From contig NC_014934.1 of assembly GCF_000186265.1 (NCBI RefSeq), positions 4,464,001 to 4,528,000 on the forward strand: a DNA stretch of 64,000 bases, read 5' to 3'. Under the pieces are notes generated by a model, which was not told where the DNA came from, ran no database searches, and saw only the letters and a list, made by a program, of their open reading frames with translations. The DNA is from Cellulophaga algicola DSM 14237. GTDB taxonomy: Bacteria; Bacteroidota; Bacteroidia; Flavobacteriales; Flavobacteriaceae. Every line of letters begins with the position of its first letter. Positions within the stretch are counted from its first letter, which is position 1. Of this stretch, positions 44,363 through 52,596 are shown in pieces. The translations under genes were made by a program, and so were the position numbers.

Positions 44363-46582
44363 TTAATTTTTCTTTTTTATACAATACACACTTTCTTGTA
44401 TGGTAAACCAGCAGAAATAAAATATCCCAACAGAGAATATAATATCGCCAATCATACGCATCCATTTTAAGGTTTGTACGGTTGGTGAATATAGTAATTC
44501 TGCATCTCTAGCAAAAGAATATCCTTTAGTTATAGACGTATACGCTTGTATAATTCCTATGGGTAATAAACTCAAGACCACCATGGCTACTAATCCAATA
44601 TTCAAGAACCAAAAGGCTCTTTTCAATTTTACAGAATTCCACACCCGGTCTGAGTAAAAACGCAAACAGATGATGATAAAGCCCATTCCCAGTAAACCAT
44701 ACACCCCAAATAAAGCGGTATGTGCATGTACTGCAGTAGTATTTAATCCTTGAATATAATAGAGTGCGATAGGCGGATTAATTAAGAACCCGAAGACCCC
44801 TGCGCCTACCATATTCCAAAAGGCTACCGCAATAAAAAAGAATACAGGCCATTTGTATTTTTGCATCCATTCATTGGATTTTAAAAGGTTCCAGTTTTCA
44901 CGAATTTCGAAACCCATTAGCGTTAGCGGCACCACTTCTAGTGCACTAAACGTAGCGCCTAATGCAATGGCTTGCACCGGTGTGCCCGAATAATATAAAT
45001 GATGTAAGGTTCCTATGATTCCACCTGCTAGAAAAATCGTCGCCGAAGCAATGGATGCTTTTCCTGCTGTTTTTGCGGATAGAATTTTCATCCGTAAAAA
45101 AATAAAAGCAATTATTACCGTCGCAAATACTTCAAAGAAACCTTCTACCCAAAGGTGTACCAACCACCAGCGCCAATAATTAATTACCGGCAAACTACTA
45201 TTTTCACCATACATTAATCCAGAGAAAAAGAACATTCCTATAGCTATTACAGAAATGAGTAGAATGATTAGCAAGTGTTTAGAATCGTCATTTTTCTTAA
45301 TCGCAAAAACTACGTGTCTGCCTACCATCAACACCCACAATACTAAACCTATGCCCAAGAATATTTGCCAAAACCTACCTAAATCCATGTATTCATAACC
45401 TTGATGGCCGAAAAAGAAATTGGTGGTTAAATCTAAAAACTGATGTACGCCTAACCACTCCCCTAACATCGATCCTAATACAATTATAATTAAGGCGATA
45501 AATAGAAAATTGATCCCGAATACTTGTAACTTCATTTCTTTACCGCTAATCATCGGTGCTAGAAACAAACCAGTAGCAAGCCATGTAGCAGCAATCCAAA
45601 ATACCGCCAATTGGGTGTGCCATGTTCTGGTAATGGAATAGGGTAAGAAACTAGACAAATCAAATCCAAAGAACGCTTGCCCTTCTACCGTATAATGCAC
45701 CGTTAGTGCGCCTAAAACAACCTGTAGCGCTATCAATAGAGAGATTACAATAAAGTACTTTAAGACTGCTTTCTGTGATCTGGTTAACACCAAGGTATCT
45801 AAGGGATCTTGCTTAGGGTGAATTACCGCATCTCCTTTTTCATGGTTGCGGATGTAATAATAACTCAAGGCGCCTATAAATAACAACAAGAGTACAATAG
45901 AAAATCCTGACCAAATTTGAGATTCTGGCGTAATGGTATTCCCTATTAAAGGTTCATGTGGCCAGTTAGAGGTGTAGGTATAATTCTCATTAGGCCTATT
46001 GGTACTCGCTGCCCAAGAGGTCCAGAATAAAAAAGCATTTAACTGTGCTAGTTTCACTTGATCTGTTAGTGCCCCTTCTGGAATGGCATATTGTTCATAG
46101 CCTTCGGAAAAAATACGGGTATAATGAGCAGTATTGCTCCTAATTGCAGCATAACGTGCGGCAGAAATAGTTATAGCTCCGGTCTCTGGGTTGTAGCTAT
46201 TGGTTTTAATATCTTTAATTAACCGCGCTTTTAGCGCTGCCTTATTTTCAACGTCTAGGTTTTCGTAGGTAGAATTAAAGTCTTTTTTAGCCCATGCGGC
46301 TAACATAAAAACGGCTTCTTTATGAATCCAATCGGCAGACCAATCAGGAGCCACATAACTCCCGTGGCCCCAGATGGAACCTACTTCCATCCCTCCTATA
46401 GATTCCCAGACATTCTGACCTATTTGTATATCGGCCTTGGTAAAAACCGTTTTTCCCGTTTCTTTAATAGTAACGGTTTCCGGAATTGGTGGTTGTGTTT
46501 GATATACTTCTGTTCCTACCCATATTAAGGCTATAAACGAGAGTATAACAACGCTGGAAAATGCAATCCAAACTTTTTTCAT
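44363..46582 (-). CDS. norB: Quinol-dependent nitric oxide reductase
   Basis: A 739-residue integral membrane haem-copper family enzyme that reduces NO to N2O. The N-terminal part (about 1-220) has one membrane helix and a periplasmic domain carrying GQNVWESIGGMEVGSIWGHG, the NorC-like extension of single-subunit qNOR. About 12 more helices follow. RTWHTQLAVFWIA, HLWVEGFFEVFATV (with the glutamate typical of NOR), HHLYYSGTP and AVHAHTALFGVYG hold the haem and non-haem iron histidines. The CxxCH haem c site of NorC is absent, as expected for qNOR. It is part of the Rrf2-controlled operon. Confidence 0.95.
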   Translation of the reverse strand: MKKVWIAFSSVVILSFIALIWVGTEVYQTQPPIPETVTIKETGKTVFTKADIQIGQNVWESIGGMEVGSIWGHGSYVAPDWSADWIHKEAVFMLAAWAKKDFNSTYENLDVENKAALKARLIKDIKTNSYNPETGAITISAARYAAIRSNTAHYTRIFSEGYEQYAIPEGALTDQVKLAQLNAFLFWTSWAASTNRPNENYTYTSNWPHEPLIGNTITPESQIWSGFSIVLLLLFIGALSYYYIRNHEKGDAVIHPKQDPLDTLVLTRSQKAVLKYFIVISLLIALQVVLGALTVHYTVEGQAFFGFDLSSFLPYSITRTWHTQLAVFWIAATWLATGLFLAPMISGKEMKLQVFGINFLFIALIIIVLGSMLGEWLGVHQFLDLTTNFFFGHQGYEYMDLGRFWQIFLGIGLVLWVLMVGRHVVFAIKKNDDSKHLLIILLISVIAIGMFFFSGLMYGENSSLPVINYWRWWLVHLWVEGFFEVFATVIIAFIFLRMKILSAKTAGKASIASATIFLAGGIIGTLHHLYYSGTPVQAIALGATFSALEVVPLTLMGFEIRENWNLLKSNEWMQKYKWPVFFFIAVAFWNMVGAGVFGFLINPPIALYYIQGLNTTAVHAHTALFGVYGLLGMGFIIICLRFYSDRVWNSVKLKRAFWFLNIGLVAMVVLSLLPIGIIQAYTSITKGYSFARDAELLYSPTVQTLKWMRMIGDIIFSVGIFYFCWFTIQESVYCIKKKN

Positions 46583-46602
46583 GGTTGTTTCTTTTTCAAT
46601 TC

Positions 46603-46941
46603 CTAGTTGGCTACATTTTTTACACGGTCTACACTATCTGCCGTAGAAATGGTCAAACGGATAATAGCGTCTTCAATACAAAATAAATCATGGGGAACAC
46701 TAGCCTCCAAGGCAATTAAGTCTCCCCTTTTTAATTGCTGTTTTTCTCCAGCTACGCCAAAATCTATAAGGCCTTCAAAGAGTTCTACTACTATTGGAAA
46801 AGGAGCTTTATGCTCTTTCATCTGTTGTCCTTTTTTCATGAGGATTCGCACCTCTTTTGTGCTGTCTGTTTTTAATAAAACACTCACGGCTGGTCGGTCT
46901 TCCAAATAGTTAAGATTCGCTGTTATTGATGCTGTTTTCAT
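46603..46941 (-). CDS. Small cupin-domain protein in the NO operon
   Basis: A 112-residue single-domain cupin. The beta-strand pattern PIVVELFEGLIDFGV..KRGDLIALEASVPHDL is clear. An HKAPFP motif and a late histidine (PHDL) could be metal ligands, but the full two-histidine, one-glutamate cupin set is incomplete. It lies 20 bp before norB. Such cupins recur in Bacteroidota NO operons without known function; a sensor or haem/iron-handling role is speculation. Confidence 0.8.
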   Translation of the reverse strand: MKTASITANLNYLEDRPAVSVLLKTDSTKEVRILMKKGQQMKEHKAPFPIVVELFEGLIDFGVAGEKQQLKRGDLIALEASVPHDLFCIEDAIIRLTISTADSVDRVKNVAN

Positions 46942-47005
46942 AGTATATATATTTGTTGTTGTTTTAATTTTAATATTCTTAATTAGAGGTACTTACGTAT
47001 TCCTA

Positions 47006-47449
47006 TTACTTGTTTGTATTTAAATGTTTAAAGCTCCTAAATCCAAATAAAATAAGACAGGTTATTTTTATGATTTCTACGAGCACGTACCACAGATGCA
47101 ACTTACTTTTTGCTAGCGATACTCCCGCTCGTATGAGGTCTGCTCTGGTATCTAATGCGGGCAATAACCACACACTCTGTAAGACCAAAATGACTACTGC
47201 TGTATAAAACAATCCCTGCAACCGCAATGCTTTTTTTTCTTTGGATGCGATACTTAAAATCAGTATTAAAACAGCACTGGTGATCTCTACTCTATTGAGT
47301 GCACTAAATACCAATTGTCCAATACCTAAGCCCAATGCAGTATCTATGCCTGGAGCTCTAAATTTTAGCCATGCCTCCATAAAGCTGATGGCGCCTATAA
47401 ACCCTACCCAGATAAATGTAATGGCAATACTATACTTCTGTTTTTTCAT
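47006..47449 (-). CDS. Four-helix membrane protein in the NO operon
   Basis: A 147-residue membrane protein with four predicted hydrophobic segments (about 9-27, 44-65, 77-97 and 120-137). No domain recognised. Polar residues within membrane (Glu25, Arg52, Glu54) and histidine 117 are potential cofactor or proton sites. It sits between the Rrf2 regulator and the cupin gene with short gaps (41 and 64 bp), so it is very likely co-transcribed with the NO reductase. Confidence 0.75.
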   Translation of the reverse strand: MKKQKYSIAITFIWVGFIGAISFMEAWLKFRAPGIDTALGLGIGQLVFSALNRVEITSAVLILILSIASKEKKALRLQGLFYTAVVILVLQSVWLLPALDTRADLIRAGVSLAKSKLHLWYVLVEIIKITCLILFGFRSFKHLNTNK

Positions 47450-47490
47450 AACGGATTAAAAGACCTTTTTATCTTCTATTGAATTAAATT

Positions 47491-47922
47491 TTAGCGTTTT
47501 AGTATAATGCTTTCTAAACTTAGATCATTCACAACCGATTTAATCGAGGTGGTTTCTAACATTTCTTGCAAATTATCACGGATTTCGACGAACTTAAAAT
47601 GTAGTGGACAAGGTGAATTGGCATCACATTGTTTTAAGCCCAAGGCACACCCTTTATAAATACTGTCCCCATCTAGTATGGTCACAATTTCACTTAGTTT
47701 TGTATCCATCTTCTCGGGCAAAATACTAAATCCTCCATAGGGTCCTTTTAAGGAATGTACAATCTGTGTTTTCGTAAGCTTCTGTAATATTTTTGCGGTA
47801 AATGCCTGTGGAGAGTTTATTTCTTCCGAAATAGTGCTCATGCTCACCTTAGTATCTTTATCGCTCTGTTGTGCGATAAAAAGTACTGCCCTAAGTCCAT
47901 ACTCACATGATTTTGAAAACAT
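47491..47922 (-). CDS. Rrf2 family regulator, NsrR-like
   Basis: A 143-residue Rrf2 regulator. The winged helix at the N-terminus (MFSKSCEYGLRAVLFIA..TAKILQKLTK) is typical. Three cysteines, Cys92, Cys99 and Cys105 (GCALGLKQCDANSPC), match the iron-sulfur ligand positions of NsrR, the NO-sensing repressor. As first gene of an operon with NO reductase and a globin, NO sensing through a cluster is a well-supported inference. An inverted repeat lies in the -33 region of its promoter. Confidence 0.9.
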   Translation of the reverse strand: MFSKSCEYGLRAVLFIAQQSDKDTKVSMSTISEEINSPQAFTAKILQKLTKTQIVHSLKGPYGGFSILPEKMDTKLSEIVTILDGDSIYKGCALGLKQCDANSPCPLHFKFVEIRDNLQEMLETTSIKSVVNDLSLESIILKR

Positions 47923-47941
47923 AACTCCCCTATTTAGATGC

Positions 47942-47979
47942 CAAAGATATATAATTTTTATAGAGGATAAAAATATCCT
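47942..47979 (-). promoter_or_regulatory. NO operon promoter with inverted-repeat operator
   Basis: On the minus strand TATCTTTG (47949-47942) is a perfect -7 element. A perfect inverted repeat, AGGATA-N4-TATCCT on either strand at 47964-47979, covers the -33 position. It is the likely binding site of the Rrf2 regulator whose gene starts 20 bases past the -7 element. Confidence 0.72.
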
Positions 47980-48030
47980 TTATGGAAATTTATACTTTTC
48001 ACAGATCCATCATAAATATCGCTTATAAAA

Positions 48031-48171
48031 CTAATCATTCGGCTTATGTCTATGCGGTTTTAAATTAGGATGATTTGATTTATTATCAGGAGTAACTCGT
48101 CTTCTTCTATCTGGAGTACCATCTGGTTTGTTTGGTTTTGGTCCTGGCTTAATGGCTTCTACTTTTATCAT
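48031..48171 (-). CDS. Small basic proline-rich protein, 46 residues
   Basis: A short open frame too small for most gene callers. It encodes 46 residues beginning MIKVEAIKPGPKPNKPDG, then DRRRRV and a His/Pro/Lys-rich end HKPND. Lysine, arginine and proline dominate. Codon choice (AAA, CCA, AGA) resembles neighbouring genes. No domain or signal peptide is recognisable, and no clear promoter was found. It could be a small nucleic-acid- or ribosome-binding protein, or a chance frame. Confidence 0.45.
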   Translation of the reverse strand: MIKVEAIKPGPKPNKPDGTPDRRRRVTPDNKSNHPNLKPHRHKPND

Positions 48172-48460
48172 AGTACTTAATTTAATTGCTTGAGAATAAA
48201 ACTACCAAAAACAAAAATCACAACACTTCGGTTTCCCGCAGTGTCAAGAAAAAAGATTGTAGTATGACACTTTGCTTTCCTCCTTCGTATTTCGAGTAAC
48301 ATTCAAAAAAAAGGAATTTTCCACTGCGCTTCAAGACACTAGTGCGGTGCCGCTATACTAATTCATAAAAAAATCTGTTTACTATCTAATGGGTAAGCTA
48401 TGTTCAAAAAGTTGGGGTAGCATGTCCGCTTATATTTTAAATTATTTCTAAAAAAATAAT
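48172..48460. other. Intergenic region before the beta-helix gene
   Basis: About 290 bp without a supported gene. No convincing promoter element or hairpin was seen. Confidence 0.4.
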
Positions 48461-49837
48461 ATGAAAAAGACCTACTATACCTTACTTCTTGTCGTGCTAT
48501 TGGCTTTAAACTCCTGTAAGCAAGACGAGCTCAACGTACTGCAAACAGTAACTACAGAAAATTTAGATGAAGGTGGTTTGCCTGAGCTTACCTTTAGCTC
48601 TGTACTTCCTGCAATGACCAGCACCGAAGCCTATACTATAGATGTAGCACAATGGAATATTCCTAATGATGGCACCGATGCGGCAACGACCACCACCAAT
48701 TTACAGGCAGCTATAGATTGGGCACATGCGGAAGGTTTTAGTACCGTTACGCTTCCGGAGGGCACTTATTTAGTAGGCGAAGAGAAAAATGACATCTACC
48801 AAGGGGGAATAGAAATACACGAGAATACGGAGTTTGTGTTTGGTGAAGGAGCTATTTTAGAAATAGACACCAATGATAAATGGAACTACTGCGTACTTAG
48901 TTTAGATGGCGATAATATTATTGTTAGAGATGGTATTATCCAAGGCGATAGAGACACCCATGTATTTACGCCTCGCGAGAGTGATACTAAGGTAGCACAT
49001 GATGAAGGCCATGGAATTTGTGTTTGGAACGATAGTAACGTTGTCCTTATTGACAATATGATTATTAGAAATACCACTGGTGATGGTTCTCTTGTCTTAG
49101 AAGCTACGGATGTTACTTTTACCAACAACACCATTTACAACAACCGCAGACAGGGAATTTCTGTAGTGGGCGGCACCCGTATTACCATCACTGATAATGA
49201 AATACACCATATGAATGGTACGAGTCCACAATTTGGAATAGATATAGAAGGTGCTGGGCGTGTAGATGAAGATATCCTGATCCAGAACAATTATTTTCAT
49301 CATAATACGGGTGGAGATATTGTGAATACTAGTGGTAAAAATGTATACATTTTAGACAATGTTTTAGAACAAGGAGAAGGCAATGAGTATATAGATGGTC
49401 CGCTTGTGTCTTGGCATAAAACCCACAATATTATTGCAAGAAATACCATTACCATGCTTAGTGGTTCTGTAAATGGTAGGTTAGGATACATACAATACTC
49501 TAGCGGTGGCGACAAAGGCCATAGCCGTGCTACTTATGTACATGATAATGTCATGAACAATTGTGGCATGTATATGTATAAAAGTGCTGATGCCGATGTG
49601 CGTAGAAATAAATTCTATGGCTACTTTGCAGCATTCTCAGATTTTGACAATTTAATCTTAGAAGATAATTTAGTAACCTATTCTCAGGAACATACAAATC
49701 TTAGGTATTGCTGGTCCTATCGTTTTAAAGAAGCTACGGGTACCGCTAGTGGTAATTATTTGGAGGATGAATTGCAAGACCTTCCATTATCAGAAACAGA
49801 ACCGTATACTATGCAATGTGTTTTAGATGGTTGGTAG
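48461..49837 (+). CDS. Right-handed beta-helix lipoprotein
   Basis: A 458-residue lipoprotein (lipobox ALNSC). After a linker, residues 60-450 show the repeated short-strand, asparagine-rich coils of a parallel beta-helix (NVVLIDNMIIRNTTGDGS, VTFTNNTIYNNRRQGIS, ITITDNEIHHMNG), starting with a pectate-lyase-superfamily entry motif IPNDGTDAATTTTNLQAAI. The fold is typical of polysaccharide lyases and epimerases acting on pectin or alginate; catalytic residues cannot be fixed. It is followed by a terminator and appears monocistronic. Confidence 0.85.
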   Translation: MKKTYYTLLLVVLLALNSCKQDELNVLQTVTTENLDEGGLPELTFSSVLPAMTSTEAYTIDVAQWNIPNDGTDAATTTTNLQAAIDWAHAEGFSTVTLPEGTYLVGEEKNDIYQGGIEIHENTEFVFGEGAILEIDTNDKWNYCVLSLDGDNIIVRDGIIQGDRDTHVFTPRESDTKVAHDEGHGICVWNDSNVVLIDNMIIRNTTGDGSLVLEATDVTFTNNTIYNNRRQGISVVGGTRITITDNEIHHMNGTSPQFGIDIEGAGRVDEDILIQNNYFHHNTGGDIVNTSGKNVYILDNVLEQGEGNEYIDGPLVSWHKTHNIIARNTITMLSGSVNGRLGYIQYSSGGDKGHSRATYVHDNVMNNCGMYMYKSADADVRRNKFYGYFAAFSDFDNLILEDNLVTYSQEHTNLRYCWSYRFKEATGTASGNYLEDELQDLPLSETEPYTMQCVLDGW

Positions 49838-49857
49838 GCTTAGGGTAGATATTAAAT

Positions 49858-49899
49858 AAAAAATGCCTTTCTGAAGAATGTTTCAGAAAGGCATTTTTT
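49858..49899 (+). terminator. Terminator of the beta-helix gene
   Basis: Perfect 18-bp stem with core TGCCTTTCTGAA/TTCAGAAAGGCA, A-run before and T-run after, six-base loop, 20 bases after the stop codon. Confidence 0.92.
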
Positions 49900-50046
49900 G
49901 TATACCTGATTTTAGAAAAGAAATGCCACTACTATCCTTTAGAGAATACAACGCTTGAGTCGTGTCTTCACCGTCTGGTTATACTGGTAAATGAATAGAA
50001 AATAGCGCAAAAACGTTTTTTACCACACTCCTATTTTCTTTGAAAT

Positions 50047-50100
50047 GACGAAAAAACACCCTTTTTCGTCAAAAAATAGCCATTTTGGGCCTTTTTTTGA
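50047..50100 (+). other. Tandem hairpins upstream of the sigma factor gene
   Basis: GACGAAAAA/TTTTTCGTC forms a perfect 9-bp stem at 50047-50070. A second, imperfect inverted repeat (TCAAAAAA..GCC with GGC..TTTTTTTGA) runs 50069-50100 and shares two bases with it, so the two structures could compete. The second has a terminator-like T-run. The surrounding 340 bp (49838-50177) hold no gene. Confidence 0.5.
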
Positions 50101-50177
50101 TAAAATATGCCTTTTTATTAGGAATAACGTAGAAAAAAGTGTATAATAAGGAAAGAAATAATAACTAAAACATATAT

Positions 50178-51038
50178 ATGAGGCAACTAAAGATCACTAA
50201 GCAAATTACAAACAGAGACACAAAATCATTAGAAAAGTATTTTCAGGAAATATCAAAATTAGACATGATTACCGCTAATGAGGAAGTAGAACTGGCCATA
50301 AAAATTCGTGAAGGAGATCAAGTTGCACTTAACACCTTAGTAAACGCCAATTTGCGTTTTGTAGTTTCCGTGGCAAAGCAATATCAAGGAAGTGGTTTAC
50401 GCCTTTCAGATTTGATTAATGAAGGCAATGTTGGACTGGTTAAAGCTGCCAAACGCTTTGATGAAACCCGAGGCTTTAAATTTATTTCGTATGCCGTATG
50501 GTGGATAAGACAATCTATTTTACAAGCGATATCTGAATTATCACGTATGGTACGTTTGCCTTTAAATAAAATTGGAGAGATTGGTAAAATAAATAAGGTG
50601 TTTTCTTATTTAGAACAGAGCCTACAACGCCCGCCAAATGCTATTGAAATAGCTAGAGAATTAGACATGAGCACGTCACAAGTAAAGCTTGCCATGAAAA
50701 ACACAGGGAAACACTTGTCTATGGATGCTCCTTTTGCAGAAGGAGAGTCTTCTAACTTGTACAATGTGGTACAATCAAAAGAAGCCAATAGTCCAGATAC
50801 GAATTTAATGCAAGAATCGCTTTCTTCGGATATCGGTGATTTACTAAGTACATTACCAAGTAGAGAAAGTGACATCATCCGTTTGTATTATGGAATAGGA
50901 GAAAAAGCGCCTATGAGTTTAACAGAAATTGGTGAAATTTTTGATATTAGCAGAGAGCGCGTAAGACAAATTAGAGAAAAAGCAATTAGAGTATTGCGTA
51001 GAAAATCTCAAAAAGAGGTATTGAAAGCATACTTGTAA
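50178..51038 (+). CDS. rpoD: RpoD-type sigma-70 factor, probably a paralogue
   Basis: A 286-residue sigma-70 with the short architecture of Bacteroidota RpoD: a brief region 1.2, region 2 (NANLRFVVSVAKQYQGSG, DLINEGNVGLVKAAKRFDETRGFKF, SYAVWWIRQSIL), region 3 and region 4 with ISRERVRQIREKAIRVLRR. Compared with my memory of the primary flavobacterial sigma factor, several near-invariant positions differ (NVGLVKAAKRF for NLGLIKAAQRF; SELSRMVRL for AEQSRIVRL; C-terminal LRRKSQKEVLKAYL). I infer a second, group 2-like copy; if it is the only copy in the genome it would be the primary factor. Tandem hairpins precede it and a terminator follows. Confidence 0.85.
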   Translation: MRQLKITKQITNRDTKSLEKYFQEISKLDMITANEEVELAIKIREGDQVALNTLVNANLRFVVSVAKQYQGSGLRLSDLINEGNVGLVKAAKRFDETRGFKFISYAVWWIRQSILQAISELSRMVRLPLNKIGEIGKINKVFSYLEQSLQRPPNAIEIARELDMSTSQVKLAMKNTGKHLSMDAPFAEGESSNLYNVVQSKEANSPDTNLMQESLSSDIGDLLSTLPSRESDIIRLYYGIGEKAPMSLTEIGEIFDISRERVRQIREKAIRVLRRKSQKEVLKAYL

Positions 51039-51060
51039 AATATTCTCAACTTAATACTTG

Positions 51061-51092
51061 AAAATCCGACCTGAGAAGGTCGGATTTTTTTT
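51061..51092. terminator. Terminator of the sigma factor gene
   Basis: Perfect 11-bp stem AAAATCCGACC/GGTCGGATTTT, six-base loop and T-run; convergent with the hxlA gene. Confidence 0.92.
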
Positions 51093-51110
51093 ATACTTTA
51101 ATTTTTAGCC

Positions 51111-51740
51111 TTAAGCCATTGCTAATGCTTGTAATTCTTTAGCGGCTTTTGCAGGATCTTCTGCTCCATAGATGGCTGCACCGGCTACGGCAACAATAAC
51201 ACCTGCATTTTTAACTGCAGCTATGCTCTTTAAATTAACACCACCAGCAATAGAAACGGCAACGCCTGCTCTTGCTGCTTCGTCTATCAGTACTTGTATA
51301 GAGTATCCATCTTCTGCCTGCTCATCTAAACCTGCATGTAATTCTACAAACTCTGCGCCTAAAGCAATAGCTTCTTGCGCACGTTTTACTCTATCTTTTA
51401 CACCTATAGTATCTACAACAACACCTTTACCATGTGCTTTTGCTGCTTTTACAGCGCCCGCTATAGTAGCATCTCCTGTTGCTCCTAATACTGTAATATA
51501 ATCTGCTCCGGCTCCAAAAGCCATATTTGCTTCCAATTCCCCTGCATCGGCCGTTTTAAAATCTGCCAAAACCAGTTTATCAGGAAAAGCATCTTTCATC
51601 TTTCTTATTCCCGCTAAACCTTCACTTTTAATAAGCGGAGTTCCTAATTCTATAATGTCTATGTACGGAGCTACTTTTGTTGCTAATGCGATAGCGTCGT
51701 CTATGTTTAATAAATCTATTGCTACTTGTAATTTTGCCAT
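51111..51740 (-). CDS. hxlA: 3-Hexulose-6-phosphate synthase
   Basis: A 209-residue TIM-barrel of the orotidine decarboxylase/HPS family that condenses formaldehyde with ribulose 5-phosphate, or runs in reverse to make pentose phosphate. Motifs AIDLLNIDDAI, IIELGTPLIKSEG, LADFKTADAGE and VSIAGGVNLKSI are characteristic. It follows hxlB after 47 bp, completing the two-enzyme ribulose monophosphate module. Formaldehyde detoxification or pentose supply are both possible. Confidence 0.94.
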   Translation of the reverse strand: MAKLQVAIDLLNIDDAIALATKVAPYIDIIELGTPLIKSEGLAGIRKMKDAFPDKLVLADFKTADAGELEANMAFGAGADYITVLGATGDATIAGAVKAAKAHGKGVVVDTIGVKDRVKRAQEAIALGAEFVELHAGLDEQAEDGYSIQVLIDEAARAGVAVSIAGGVNLKSIAAVKNAGVIVAVAGAAIYGAEDPAKAAKELQALAMA

Positions 51741-51787
51741 AATTTTCTATTTAAACTATTCTTAATTTATATTTGTGTGCTTCTTAA

Positions 51788-52372
51788 TTATTCCATATTT
51801 GCGTGACGCTTCCATAATTCGGAAGTCGAAGTGCCTTCTATTTCCCAAAGGCTTTGTATTAATGCATCGAAAACTAAAAGCAACGATTGCTCAAAAAGGC
51901 TCCCCGCGTATTGTTTGGATACAGCTTCAACTCGTTCTTGTTTTTGTGCTGCAGGTATCGTTACCGTTTGGTTTGCCAATTGTGCTAAAGGCGATTCCTT
52001 ATTGGTAGTAAAACAAAGGACAGCTGCACCTACTTTTTTAGCAGTTTCTGCCGCACTAACGATCCCGCTAGTATTTCCAGAACCAGAACCTGCAATAAGT
52101 AAATCTCCTTTCATTATTGCGGGCGCAGTAGTTTCTCCTACCACATGAACCGTATAGCCTAGATGCATTAAGCGCATGGCTGCAGCTTTCATCATAAGGC
52201 CCGTTCTCCCCGCTCCCATTACAAATAGCCGATCTGCATTGTTTATCACAGGGATCAAGGCTGCTATTTCTTCATACTTAAGAGTATGTATTAGTTTTAT
52301 ATGCTCATTGATAATCGTATTCATGGCATTTTCTACTACTTGGGTTTCCTTATTTTTAAGTATGTTTTCCAT
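51788..52372 (-). CDS. hxlB: 6-Phospho-3-hexuloisomerase
   Basis: A 194-residue SIS-domain isomerase that converts the HPS product hexulose 6-phosphate to fructose 6-phosphate. GAGRTGLMMKAAAMRLMHLG, SGSGNTSGIVSAAETAKKVG and the C-terminal SLLLVFDALIQSLW fit the PHI family. It is first in the hxlBA operon with a perfect -7 element at 52421-52414 on the minus strand and repeat elements of a divergent AraC regulator next to it. Confidence 0.93.
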   Translation of the reverse strand: MENILKNKETQVVENAMNTIINEHIKLIHTLKYEEIAALIPVINNADRLFVMGAGRTGLMMKAAAMRLMHLGYTVHVVGETTAPAIMKGDLLIAGSGSGNTSGIVSAAETAKKVGAAVLCFTTNKESPLAQLANQTVTIPAAQKQERVEAVSKQYAGSLFEQSLLLVFDALIQSLWEIEGTSTSELWKRHANME

Positions 52373-52413
52373 CGTTAATCTTCCTTTATGCTATTGCTTC
52401 TCAATATCGAAAG

Positions 52414-52528
52414 CAAAATTAGGGACGCTCCTGAACTAAAGAGTTATACAATTTGACAGATGTCTGGTACAATTTGCCCTTATCCTAAAAAAGGGTGGTG
52501 TTATTCACTATTTTTGTGGTACATTTTG
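52414..52528. promoter_or_regulatory. hxlB promoter and phased repeats for the AraC regulator
   Basis: On the minus strand TAATTTTG (52421-52414) is a perfect -7 element, but no TTG is present at the right distance. Upstream lie three direct repeats TACAATTTG (52447-52455), TACAATTTG (52468-52476) and TACATTTTG (52520-52528), spaced 21 and 52 bp, close to two and five helical turns. The last two share the longer core TGGTACAwTTTG. This suits binding of the divergently encoded AraC protein as an activator in place of a -33 element. Confidence 0.62.
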
Positions 52529-52596
52529 GAAACTGTCATTTTAAAGGGGTAATAGGCAACTTACAAACCCCAATGTAGTGCCATAAAAAAACTAGT

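Noticed and set aside
44244-44465. 73-residue minus-strand frame overlapping the ends of norB and the globin gene
   Set aside because: Out of frame with both genes; composition not protein-like and covered by better supported genes.
44363-46582. Considered a cytochrome oxidase subunit I
   Set aside because: The NorC-like N-terminal extension and the VEGFFE glutamate motif favour quinol NO reductase.
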